Below, piece by piece: positions 8,527-16,076 of a DNA stretch of 64,000 nt. The stretch is from JAFDXJ01 sp039811225 (GTDB lineage Bacteria; Bacteroidota; Bacteroidia; Chitinophagales; Chitinophagaceae). The notes beneath the pieces were generated by a model that did no database searches, had not been told where the DNA came from, and saw nothing but the letters and a program-made list of their open reading frames with translations. The stretch is from contig JBDHYG010000003.1 in the NCBI GenBank assembly GCA_039811225.1, positions 124,001-188,000 on the forward strand, read 5' to 3'. The position numbers and the translations under genes are program-made. The stretch's first letter is position 1, and each line of letters starts with the position of its first letter.

Positions 8527-10911
8527 TCACTCCGTCCTCAAACTCTTCACCGGGTTGGACCTTGCTGCTTTAATTGCCTGGAAACTGACAGTAAGCAGGG
8601 CAATGAGCAGGGAAAGGCAACCGGCCAATATAAATACCCACCATTCGATTTTGATGCGATAGGTATATGTACCCAGCCATTTATTCATAGCCCACCAGGC
8701 AATTGGCGTGGCCAGTATAAAAGACAATAACACCAATTTTAAAAAATCTTTGGAAAGCAATGCAGCCAGGCCACTGACTGAAGCGCCCAATACTTTGCGT
8801 ACCCCGATTTCTTTGATCCGGTTTTCCGCCATATAAGTAGCGAGGCCAAACAAACCCAGGCAGGAAATAAATATGGTCAGGCCGGCAAACAGGGCAGCCA
8901 GCTTACCTGTTTTCTGAGCTTCATTAAATTTATTGGCATACGATTCATCTGCAAAAACATATTCAAAGGGATAATTAGGATTATATTTTTTCAAAATCTT
9001 TTCGGTACCGGCCAGGGCATCCTTGGTGGATCTGTTTGCATTAAATTTGATATGCATCACTTGTGCAAACATATTTCCCGGGCCAAAAATCATCATGGGA
9101 TTGATGTCTTTTTCAAAGGGGGATTCCAGGATAAAATTTTGCACCACCCCGACTACATGATATTGTATGGTATCACCCGTTTGCCGGATAAGTAAACCAA
9201 TAGGATCTTTCAATTGCATCGCCTTTACGGCCGCTTCATTCAACAGGATGGCTGTACTGTCGGTAGGAAATTGATATACATCAATATCCCGGCCGGCTAC
9301 TAATTTGATACCAAATGTTTTGGTGAAATTGGCATCAGATTGCAGCCTTACAAAATCAATTTTTTCATCTGCTTTCGTGCTACCGGTCCATTGAAAACCC
9401 CAACTGTCACTCCAGCGTTGCGTAATGGGATTGGCCGATTGCGTCACAGATTCGGCAATACCACTTTGCAATAACTCACTTTTAATCGCCTGGTAGGATT
9501 TGTCCACATTGCCTTGTGTAAAAATATAAATGAGGTTGTTTCGGTTATACCCTGTTTCCCGGTTAATGCCATATTGAATTTGCCGGGTAACTATAATTGT
9601 GGAAATCATCAGGATTATGGCAAACGTGAATTGTACCACCACCAGGACTTTCCGCGGTGCAATAAGCGCATTTACTTTCAACAGTGCGCCTTTTAATACT
9701 TTGGCCGGGTTAAAAGAAGACAGATAAAAAGCCGGGTAGCTGCCGGCAATACAACCGGTGAGAAGAATAAAGGATATAGAAAAGAGCCAGAATAACGGAT
9801 CCTTAAAATCAATAAATAATTTTTTACCCACTAACTGGTTAAAAGCACCGAGGCTTATTTCCACCATTAGAATGGCCAATAGAAAGGATAGAAAACTGAG
9901 GAGGATACTTTCACCTAAGAACTGGAGAATTAAATATTTCTTCTGTGCACCTACTACTTTACGTATGCCCACTTCTTTTGCCCTTTTCTCACTGCGTGCT
10001 GTACTCAGGTTCATAAAATTGATGCAGGCAATGAGCAAAATGAAAGCAGCAATGAGGGCAAACAAACGTACCATTTCTATGCGCCCGGCAACCAATTGCC
10101 CATTATCTGATTTGGCATATAAATATGCCCGTTTCAATGGTTGTGTAAAAACTTCCGTTGTCGATGCATTTTCCGTGCCCCGTGTATGGTCAATAGTGAT
10201 ATTTTTAATTTTCTGGTCAAAAGCTGTTTCCGAAGAACCCGGTTTCAACAGGGCATAAGTAAAAACTGAATTATTGTCCCAGTTGTCATCTCCCCAGCCT
10301 ATTTTTTGCATATATTCCCAGGGTAGGAGATAGTCAAAATTAAATTGTGTATTATTGGGGAGATCTTTTAGTATGCCGGTAACTGTACAATTATCGGTAC
10401 TGTCAATCCGGATGACCTTGCCCATTGCATCTTCTTTTCCAAATAATGCTTTTGCGAATTCTTCTGTCAATACAATACTATACGTTCCTTTCAATGCAGT
10501 GTTCGCATCACCCTCTAGTAAAGTAAAAGAAAAGACATTTAAAAAACCACTGTCAGTAAAAGCGCCGCGCTTGTTTAATTTCTTCTCGCCCGCTGTGAGC
10601 AGGAAAGTTACATTTTGATACCGTACGGCATCTTCCACTTCTGCATAATCCTTTTTCAGTGTAGGCGCCAGGATTTTTGGTGTGTTGGGCCATGCCCATT
10701 TTTGTCCCTGTGGATCTTTATCGCGATTGTACATAAAATAAATACGATCCACATTTTTATAAAATCGGTCCACACTCATTTCATTTTGAATCCATAATAA
10801 AATAAGGATGGTGCTGGCCATACCTACGGCCAGGCCCGTAATATTCAAGAGGGAAAAACCTTTGCTTTTCCAAAGGTTCCGTACGGCGATTTTAAAATAG
10901 TTTTTAAACAT
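8527..10911 (-). CDS. ABC transporter permease, double MacB_PCD-FtsX
   Basis: I place the start at the ATG at 10911, giving 794 residues beginning MFKNYFKIAVRNLWKS. An in-frame ATG at 10962 would add 17 residues that no paralog has. The order is an N-terminal span, a periplasmic core, a coupling motif ARSEKRAKEVGIRKVVGA near 315, membrane spans, a second core, then AENRIKEIGVRKVLGA near 695 and the tail NPVKSLRTE. It is the first permease downstream of the ATPase gene, separated by 155 bp. It is therefore the best candidate for the ancestral partner of the ATPase, the other copies arising by duplication (inference). Confidence 0.9.
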   Translation of the reverse strand: MFKNYFKIAVRNLWKSKGFSLLNITGLAVGMASTILILLWIQNEMSVDRFYKNVDRIYFMYNRDKDPQGQKWAWPNTPKILAPTLKKDYAEVEDAVRYQNVTFLLTAGEKKLNKRGAFTDSGFLNVFSFTLLEGDANTALKGTYSIVLTEEFAKALFGKEDAMGKVIRIDSTDNCTVTGILKDLPNNTQFNFDYLLPWEYMQKIGWGDDNWDNNSVFTYALLKPGSSETAFDQKIKNITIDHTRGTENASTTEVFTQPLKRAYLYAKSDNGQLVAGRIEMVRLFALIAAFILLIACINFMNLSTARSEKRAKEVGIRKVVGAQKKYLILQFLGESILLSFLSFLLAILMVEISLGAFNQLVGKKLFIDFKDPLFWLFSISFILLTGCIAGSYPAFYLSSFNPAKVLKGALLKVNALIAPRKVLVVVQFTFAIILMISTIIVTRQIQYGINRETGYNRNNLIYIFTQGNVDKSYQAIKSELLQSGIAESVTQSANPITQRWSDSWGFQWTGSTKADEKIDFVRLQSDANFTKTFGIKLVAGRDIDVYQFPTDSTAILLNEAAVKAMQLKDPIGLLIRQTGDTIQYHVVGVVQNFILESPFEKDINPMMIFGPGNMFAQVMHIKFNANRSTKDALAGTEKILKKYNPNYPFEYVFADESYANKFNEAQKTGKLAALFAGLTIFISCLGLFGLATYMAENRIKEIGVRKVLGASVSGLAALLSKDFLKLVLLSFILATPIAWWAMNKWLGTYTYRIKIEWWVFILAGCLSLLIALLTVSFQAIKAARSNPVKSLRTE

Positions 10912-11066
10912 AGCGTATCCGTTTTTGTGAAGACATAATCCTCTGTTCAGTTTATTCAACATATTGCCCTTCTACCTGGGTAGTTAAGCAGCTATTCGTT
11001 GCTAAGTCAATTTACATTTCCTGTCTTACCGGCGGTTACCCGGTGGTTCGTTGGGAGAAAAAAATG

Positions 11067-11744
11067 TTATACTAAAATATTTTCCGTTACAGTTTGTCCA
11101 TCCAGCATGCGAATGATACGGTGGCTATACCGGGCATCATGTTCACTGTGTGTAACCATAACAATCGTGGTACCCTGCTCATTAAGTTCAGTGAGTAACT
11201 GCATAACTTCATTACCATTGGAGGAGTCTAAGTTACCGGTTGGTTCATCCGCGAGGATCAGTTTGGGATTGTTTACTACGGCACGTGCAACGGCTACCCG
11301 TTGTTGTTGCCCCCCCGAAAGCTGCTGTGGGTAATGGTTTCGCCGGTGCATGATCTGCATTTTATCCAATACTTTTTCTACCCGTTCTTTCCGTTCATCA
11401 CTTTTAATGCCGAGATAAATCAGGGGCAATTCTACATTTTCAAATACCGTAAGTTCATCAATCAGGTTAAAACTTTGGAAAACAAAGCCAATATTTTTTT
11501 TCCTGAGATCAGCTCTTTTACGCTCATTAAAATGCGCTACTTCGATGCCATTGAATAAAAAACTTCCGCCATCCGGGTCGTCCAGCAGGCCAAGGATGTT
11601 CAGCAAAGTAGATTTACCACAGCCGGAAGGACCCATCACGGCAACAAATTCCCCGTCATTAACTGAAAAAGAAAGTTTGTTTAGGGCTACCGTTTCTACT
11701 TCTTCTGTACGATAGATTTTTTCGAGGTCTTTAATTTTTATCAT
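11067..11744 (-). CDS. ABC transporter ATP-binding protein, MacB/LolD type
   Basis: This 225-residue protein is a stand-alone nucleotide-binding domain. The Walker A motif GPSGCGKST lies at 38-46, the Q-loop glutamine at 90, the signature LSGGQ at 142-146, Walker B LILADEP at 162-168 with the catalytic glutamate at 167, and the H-loop histidine at 199. Length and motif spacing fit the LolD/MacB-N family that drives FtsX-type permeases. It is the only ATPase among the adaptor and permease genes, so it probably energises all of them from the cytoplasmic face (inference). It follows the adaptor gene with a 97-bp gap. Confidence 0.93.
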   Translation of the reverse strand: MIKIKDLEKIYRTEEVETVALNKLSFSVNDGEFVAVMGPSGCGKSTLLNILGLLDDPDGGSFLFNGIEVAHFNERKRADLRKKNIGFVFQSFNLIDELTVFENVELPLIYLGIKSDERKERVEKVLDKMQIMHRRNHYPQQLSGGQQQRVAVARAVVNNPKLILADEPTGNLDSSNGNEVMQLLTELNEQGTTIVMVTHSEHDARYSHRIIRMLDGQTVTENILV

Positions 11745-11841
11745 GGTTTTTTCTTTGTACTGACTTCCGGGATGATATCCGGTTGTGCGCGTTTGTTTTA
11801 AATGTATTGGTGTTTATAGTATAAAAAACTTTATTCTTTAT

Positions 11842-13098
11842 TTAATTTCCTTTCAGGATTAGTTCTCCCATATCCCCATAATTTTCATAACTACTGGTTA
11901 CTACTTTATCACCCGGTTGCAGGCCGGACAGCACTTCATAATAATCCGGGTTTTGCCGGCCGAGTTGAATGTCTGTTTTAAATGCTTTGGTACCGTCTTT
12001 AGAGACTTTGAAAATCCAGTTGCCACCGGTTTGTTGGTAGAAGCCGCCTTTTGCCAGGAGCAAGGCCTGTGTTTCATCACTCAGGGCCAGGCGTATTTGC
12101 AGGTTCTGGCCCCGACGGATGCCACTGGGCACTTTGCCTACAAATTCCATATCTACCTGGAATGTACCATTGGTTACCTGGGTATATACTTTTTTTATTT
12201 GCAATTGATACGTGGAATCGGCAAACGTAAAATTTCCCATCAGGCCCGTATATATGCGGGAGATATAATGTTCATCAATGTTTACACGAACTTTGTATCC
12301 ACCCAGCACATCTATTTGTCCCAGTCTTTCCCCTTTGTTTTTCGATTGCCCGATTTCCGCATCCAGTGAAGTGAGCTGGCCATCTACCGGTGCCCGCACA
12401 ATAAGGTCCCCTACTTTTTGGCGCATCACATTCAATGCGTTTTGGGAACCTTCAAAAGATTGCTGTGCTTGCCTGATCTGTTGTTCGGTAGAAATGGAAT
12501 CCTGTTGCAGAATCTTATCCGTTAATTTTTTCTTTTGCAAATAGTAATTATAATCATTCTCCGCTTTCTGGTATTCCTGGGAACCAATAGCTTTTTGTGC
12601 AAATAGTTTTTTATCCAGTTCATATACACGCTGTGCTTCTTTCAGGGCACTCTCCACATCAGTCATTTGATTGAGCTTGCTCACCGTATTTTGTTGGGCC
12701 GCATTTTTCGAAATTTGCATTTGCGTGAGCAGGTTATATACATTGGTTTGTTGCGTTACCAGGCCCAGTTGCAAATCTGTATTGGATAAGCGTAGGATAG
12801 GTTGCCCCTTTTTCATAATTGCGCCGTCATCGACAAATTTTTCTTCGACACGCCCCCCTTCAATGGCATCCAGGTAAATGGTGGTTTGTGGTAATACAAT
12901 CCCGTTTACGGGAATGAATTCCTGGAATACACCTTTATGCACGTCACTGATGGTAATCCTTTCAGTATCTACATTCAATTTGCTGTCCCCGGAAGTATAA
13001 TAATAACTGGCAACGATCAGGATTACCAACAAGGCAATACCTATTATTGTCAGTATCTTTTTTTTATTCCATTTGCTTTTTTGAATGACCCGGTCCAT
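11842..13098 (-). CDS. Efflux periplasmic adaptor subunit (HlyD/MacA family)
   Basis: I choose the ATG at 13098, giving 418 residues starting MDRVIQKSKWNKKK. An upstream ATG at 13179 in the same frame would put 27 atypical residues before the membrane anchor and overlap the putative promoter. A single membrane anchor lies at about 15-34. Next come a beta/lipoyl half (IYLDAIEGGRVEEKFVDDG), a long helical hairpin at about 110-235, the second lipoyl half (IVRAPVDGQL) and beta-barrel/membrane-proximal domains. These adaptors link inner-membrane permeases to a TolC-like channel (family knowledge). No outer-membrane channel gene is in the window, so it may lie to the left. The gene stands first in the exporter operon. 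Confidence 0.9.
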   Translation of the reverse strand: MDRVIQKSKWNKKKILTIIGIALLVILIVASYYYTSGDSKLNVDTERITISDVHKGVFQEFIPVNGIVLPQTTIYLDAIEGGRVEEKFVDDGAIMKKGQPILRLSNTDLQLGLVTQQTNVYNLLTQMQISKNAAQQNTVSKLNQMTDVESALKEAQRVYELDKKLFAQKAIGSQEYQKAENDYNYYLQKKKLTDKILQQDSISTEQQIRQAQQSFEGSQNALNVMRQKVGDLIVRAPVDGQLTSLDAEIGQSKNKGERLGQIDVLGGYKVRVNIDEHYISRIYTGLMGNFTFADSTYQLQIKKVYTQVTNGTFQVDMEFVGKVPSGIRRGQNLQIRLALSDETQALLLAKGGFYQQTGGNWIFKVSKDGTKAFKTDIQLGRQNPDYYEVLSGLQPGDKVVTSSYENYGDMGELILKGN

Positions 13099-13141
13099 GT
13101 TAACGTGGTTTTGTCTGAAAATGATTATTCCTTTATGGACA

Positions 13142-13156
13142 GGCAAATCCATGCCA
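13142..13156 (-). promoter_or_regulatory. Possible sigma-54-like promoter for the exporter operon
   Basis: The minus strand reads TGGCATGGATTTGCC. TGGCATG resembles a -24 box and TTGC a -12 box, but the GG-to-GC spacing is one base shorter than the canonical 10. The start codon of the adaptor is 44 bp downstream. Paired operators lie 51 bp upstream, the same layout as at 13571-13674. Assignment to sigma-54 is tentative because of the spacing. Confidence 0.4.
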
Positions 13157-13206
13157 TTGTATAAATGCCTGCTTTTCAATTATTTTGTGTATGATCTTTT
13201 CCAAAA

Positions 13207-13247
13207 GTGTACGATTATGATACAATTTACGTGCGCTAATGATACAA
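13207..13247. promoter_or_regulatory. Tandem operator-like motifs upstream of the adaptor gene
   Basis: Two copies of a motif with the core CGMTWATGATACA begin 22 bp apart, at 13212 and 13234. The first is a near-perfect match to the dyad GTGTA-N9-TACA. The second has a degenerate left arm (GTGCG). Two helical turns of spacing would place two dimers on one face of the DNA. A third copy lies at 13636. Confidence 0.6.
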
Positions 13248-13263
13248 TACATTTTTGGCTAAA

Positions 13264-13458
13264 TCATAGGAAATAACGGCGGTTCCGGGTGGCGCTTTTA
13301 TGTTGCCGCTGAATATTCCATAGATCCGTCATGGAAAAACTTTTAGCAATACGCGGTTGCATGTGCAAAGCCAGGGTTTCCTGTACCGTAGTGGTAAGTT
13401 CTTTCAAATCTACATTTTTTAATGTTGACAGGAGGCGGTTGTTGGATGATAGTTTCAT
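13264..13458 (-). CDS. Small basic hypothetical protein (64 aa)
   Basis: I start it at the ATG at 13458, after an A-rich stretch. An in-frame ATG at 13497 would add 13 lysine-rich residues. The product is small, has no signal peptide or membrane segment, and ends in a strongly basic, aromatic tail (FSMTDLWNIQRQHK, then arginine-rich to YFL). I do not recognise a named family, though small Bacteroidota ORFs with an xxDLWNIQRQ-like end seem familiar (unverified recollection). The gene has its own upstream region with paired operators and a TGGCACG element matching those before the exporter operon, so it is probably co-regulated with it. It may encode a regulatory peptide, a substrate of the exporter, or nothing. 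Confidence 0.45.
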   Translation of the reverse strand: MKLSSNNRLLSTLKNVDLKELTTTVQETLALHMQPRIAKSFSMTDLWNIQRQHKSATRNRRYFL

Positions 13459-13570
13459 TTTTTTTCGTTTTAATTTTATTAAATAATTTTTATGCAAGTG
13501 ATACGGCGCTGTTTCATTTTTGTTACAAGCTTTTGTAAGAAAAACTTTTTTGCGCTTCAGAAATAGATAT

Positions 13571-13584
13571 GGAAAGACGTGCCA
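13571..13584 (-). promoter_or_regulatory. Possible sigma-54-like promoter for the small ORF
   Basis: The minus strand reads TGGCACGTCTTTCC. The -24-like half TGGCACG is a perfect consensus match. The -12 half is poor (TTCC in place of TTGC) and one base too close. It lies 113 bp upstream of the start at 13458. The operator at 13636 is 52 bp further upstream, mirroring the adaptor promoter. Confidence 0.4.
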
Positions 13585-13635
13585 AAGTGGAAACCCTTTG
13601 CTGGTAAGGCTTTCAGCATTTTAACGAAACTAATA

Positions 13636-13674
13636 GTGTACGCTAATGATACACTTATTGTCCGTGAAAGGACA
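13636..13674. promoter_or_regulatory. Tandem operator-like dyads upstream of the small ORF
   Basis: GTGTACGCTAATGATACAC (13636-13654) is a 19-bp dyad with perfect 5-bp arms GTGTA/TACAC. Centred about 21.5 bp away is a second dyad, TGTCC-N6-GGACA (13659-13674). Motif and spacing parallel the pair at 13207-13247. The layout suits an enhancer-binding or response regulator. Confidence 0.6.
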
Positions 13675-13768
13675 GTTCATTATCAAAAAATTTCTGTGAA
13701 AAAAAATCAGAAATCCGGTCGAATAAAATTTTCCGGCGAAGTAAGATGACCAGGCAATACGCAAAAAG

Positions 13769-14371
13769 TCAGTACATGGCCGGTTGCATATAATACCAGG
13801 TAATGGCGGCAATACCAATGACAGCAAGGATTACAACAGCAATCCACCACTTTTCTTTTTTCACTTCCCGCTGTAAAAGTTCCTGCATTTGCGCTGACGT
13901 TTTTTCTTCTTCACCTACCCGGATCGTATGTGATGCATTTTCCCGGATAACCTGCTCTACCTGCAAAGGTTCTGTAAATTGTTCAGAAGAAAATGCATCG
14001 ACAAGTTGAATACCGTCAACAGATTTTTGCAATGTACCAATGCCCGGCAAAGTCCAGGTTTGTTGATTCTCCAGGGAAGAACGGGCTGCTTGCACATATT
14101 GCTCAAAGGCGCTTTGTGCAGCTTCTTCCGGAATATTTAACCGGTCTGCAAGAAAGGGTAAGAAATTATTTTTTACCAATGGATGTGTCGATTCGTTAAC
14201 CGGGTTTGGGGTTGAAGTATCGGCTGTGAATTGGACAGTTTCCCGAGGCGGATAAATTGTTTTATTGATAAAATCCAGTTTAGCCGGTTCGGTGCTGCAT
14301 TCAAGTTGGCCGATACCCGGAAGATGTATCGATTTATGTTTAGATAAATAGTGTACGATTATTTCCTGCAT
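13769..14371 (-). CDS. HU-CCDC81-type protein with C-terminal membrane anchor
   Basis: This 200-residue protein begins MQEIIVHYLSKHKSIHLPGIGQL. The IHLPGIGQL and later WTLPGIGTL segments are the paired HU-like folds of the bacterial CCDC81-type HU domain (residues about 1-140). One hydrophobic span lies at about 176-194 near the C-terminus. Family members in Bacteroidota often carry a periplasmic SPOR domain after the span. Here only a few residues follow it, so a SPOR module is absent. The stop of the outer-membrane protein gene and this start are one base apart, so the two are cotranscribed. A role linking cytoplasmic structure to the envelope is inference. Confidence 0.65.
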   Translation of the reverse strand: MQEIIVHYLSKHKSIHLPGIGQLECSTEPAKLDFINKTIYPPRETVQFTADTSTPNPVNESTHPLVKNNFLPFLADRLNIPEEAAQSAFEQYVQAARSSLENQQTWTLPGIGTLQKSVDGIQLVDAFSSEQFTEPLQVEQVIRENASHTIRVGEEEKTSAQMQELLQREVKKEKWWIAVVILAVIGIAAITWYYMQPAMY

Positions 14372-14372
14372 A

Positions 14373-16052
14373 TTATTTTGTAATACCTAATTGTGAAAAC
14401 GAATATATAACACCTGCCTGAACGTTAAAACCAAAAACCGGGTATTGATTCCAGCGTTGGTATTTGTTATTAAAAATATTATTCAGTTGCACCCAGGCAT
14501 TTAGTTTCGGTAAAATGGTAAATTCCACGCCGGCATTCAAATCCAGCGCCGGATCCAACTTCCGGCTTACCTTGGTGGCATCCAAATAAGGCGCCCCATC
14601 CCAGAAAAATAAATCTCCCTTCACCAAAAAATCTTTAAATACCTGCCACCGCAAACTCCCGGTGATTTGCAAAGGTACCAATCCCCAGGCTTTGTCAAAA
14701 GTTTGCAGCCCACTATATTGATTAAAATTAAAAGCGGCCAGTAGGGAGAGTTTTTCCTGCCAGGTGTAACCCAGTTCGCCATGCAGCCGGATACCTTTCA
14801 TCGAAGATTCATTCACCACCCGGAAAGAATTTCCCGTAATACTGTCATTTAAGAATAAGGGCTGGTTATTGTATTTGATAAAAGAAACCTGTGCATTGTA
14901 TGTAATATGACTGCCGGCTGATCCTTTGAAACCCGCATATTGTTCCGTCATCCGGGTATTTTGTAATTGCTGTGGTTGTTGTATCCAGGGATTCAGGCCG
15001 GCAAGATATTGATATGTTGTTTTATTGAAATACCCGATCCAGCCGGCAATGATGCGGAAGCTTTCATCTTTGATTTTTGCTTCGGCGCTGAAATTGGGCA
15101 GCATGGAAAATACCTGGTTATCCCAGGAAGGTATGAGGCCAGCATTGAAAATGACATTGGGTGTTTTAAATTGAACGGCCGGTGTGAGGTAATATAAATT
15201 GTTGTTGATATGCGTGGTATCTGATTTAAATGAAGTGATATCTGCAGTCAGGCCCAGGTTAAAAGAAAAGATTTTGCCAAAGGACCTTGACATGGGTGCA
15301 TCCAATTTAAAATTGGTTTCACTGCCGCTATGATTGTCTGCAAAGAGATCCAATGAAAGAGTCGGGTTGTATGAAATATTGGCGGCATTAATGGTTTTAT
15401 TCCGTACCCCGATCTTCCCCCCGAAACTGCTGTAACGCTTACGTAATTCATCTTTGGTAAAAACCAGTGTATCGGGTACAAAACCATAACCATATTGAGT
15501 GCTGCCATCGTAATGCAATTGCCCCATCCATTCCTGGGTATTTTTTTCATTGGTAAAAAAGCCAATTGCCTGCAGGCTGGTTTTGCTGCTTTGTTGAAAC
15601 GGAATGGGCCCTTTGGAAGAAGTATATTTTCCAAAAACATTTAATACGGAATGTACACCATCGCCAAAAGAAACACCTGCCTGCAGGTAAGGAGTTGTGT
15701 AATTACCATACCCCACTTTTACAAAATTGGATGACTCCCAGTGGATCAGCGAATCTATTTGCAGGGCCAATGGTTTTATCGCAGGAGATTCATAGGTAAA
15801 GAAAAGATTTTGTACCGGCACATTATATTTTAACACAGGCCGCGTAGTATCCGGTACCGGGATGCCGGCATTGAAATTTATTTTGGCTGTCTTTTTCAGG
15901 CTGGGGGTAAACGCTGATGTTACGATTACGGTTCGTTGCGGGATTGTATCTTTCTGCGGTAATTTATTTTGTGCCGCATTCCGCTTACGGTTTTGGGCTA
16001 CCAGGCTGAGCGGTACTAAAAAAAGTAAAAGGATGAAAATATTTTTTTGCAT
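14373..16052 (-). CDS. Outer-membrane beta-barrel protein (TonB-receptor-like, no plug)
   Basis: The 559 residues begin with a clear signal peptide (MQKNIFILLLFLVPLSLVAQ). The remainder is rich in alternating aromatic strands. It ends in AWVQLNNIFNNKYQRWNQYP followed by a terminal strand finishing near the C-terminus, the classic last strands of TonB-dependent receptor barrels. There is no carboxypeptidase-like or plug domain at the N-terminus, so it is not a complete TonB-dependent receptor. It sits 24 bp downstream of the large TPR gene and one base upstream of the HU-CCDC81-type gene. That fits a three-protein envelope assembly (inference). Substrate unknown. Confidence 0.7.
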   Translation of the reverse strand: MQKNIFILLLFLVPLSLVAQNRKRNAAQNKLPQKDTIPQRTVIVTSAFTPSLKKTAKINFNAGIPVPDTTRPVLKYNVPVQNLFFTYESPAIKPLALQIDSLIHWESSNFVKVGYGNYTTPYLQAGVSFGDGVHSVLNVFGKYTSSKGPIPFQQSSKTSLQAIGFFTNEKNTQEWMGQLHYDGSTQYGYGFVPDTLVFTKDELRKRYSSFGGKIGVRNKTINAANISYNPTLSLDLFADNHSGSETNFKLDAPMSRSFGKIFSFNLGLTADITSFKSDTTHINNNLYYLTPAVQFKTPNVIFNAGLIPSWDNQVFSMLPNFSAEAKIKDESFRIIAGWIGYFNKTTYQYLAGLNPWIQQPQQLQNTRMTEQYAGFKGSAGSHITYNAQVSFIKYNNQPLFLNDSITGNSFRVVNESSMKGIRLHGELGYTWQEKLSLLAAFNFNQYSGLQTFDKAWGLVPLQITGSLRWQVFKDFLVKGDLFFWDGAPYLDATKVSRKLDPALDLNAGVEFTILPKLNAWVQLNNIFNNKYQRWNQYPVFGFNVQAGVIYSFSQLGITK

Positions 16053-16076
16053 TTGAATTTGTTATAAGCGAATGGA

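Noticed and set aside
13630..13827. 65-codon minus-strand frame overlapping operators and the end of the HU-CCDC81 gene
   Set aside because: It overlaps a better supported gene and the operator dyads, and shows no protein features.
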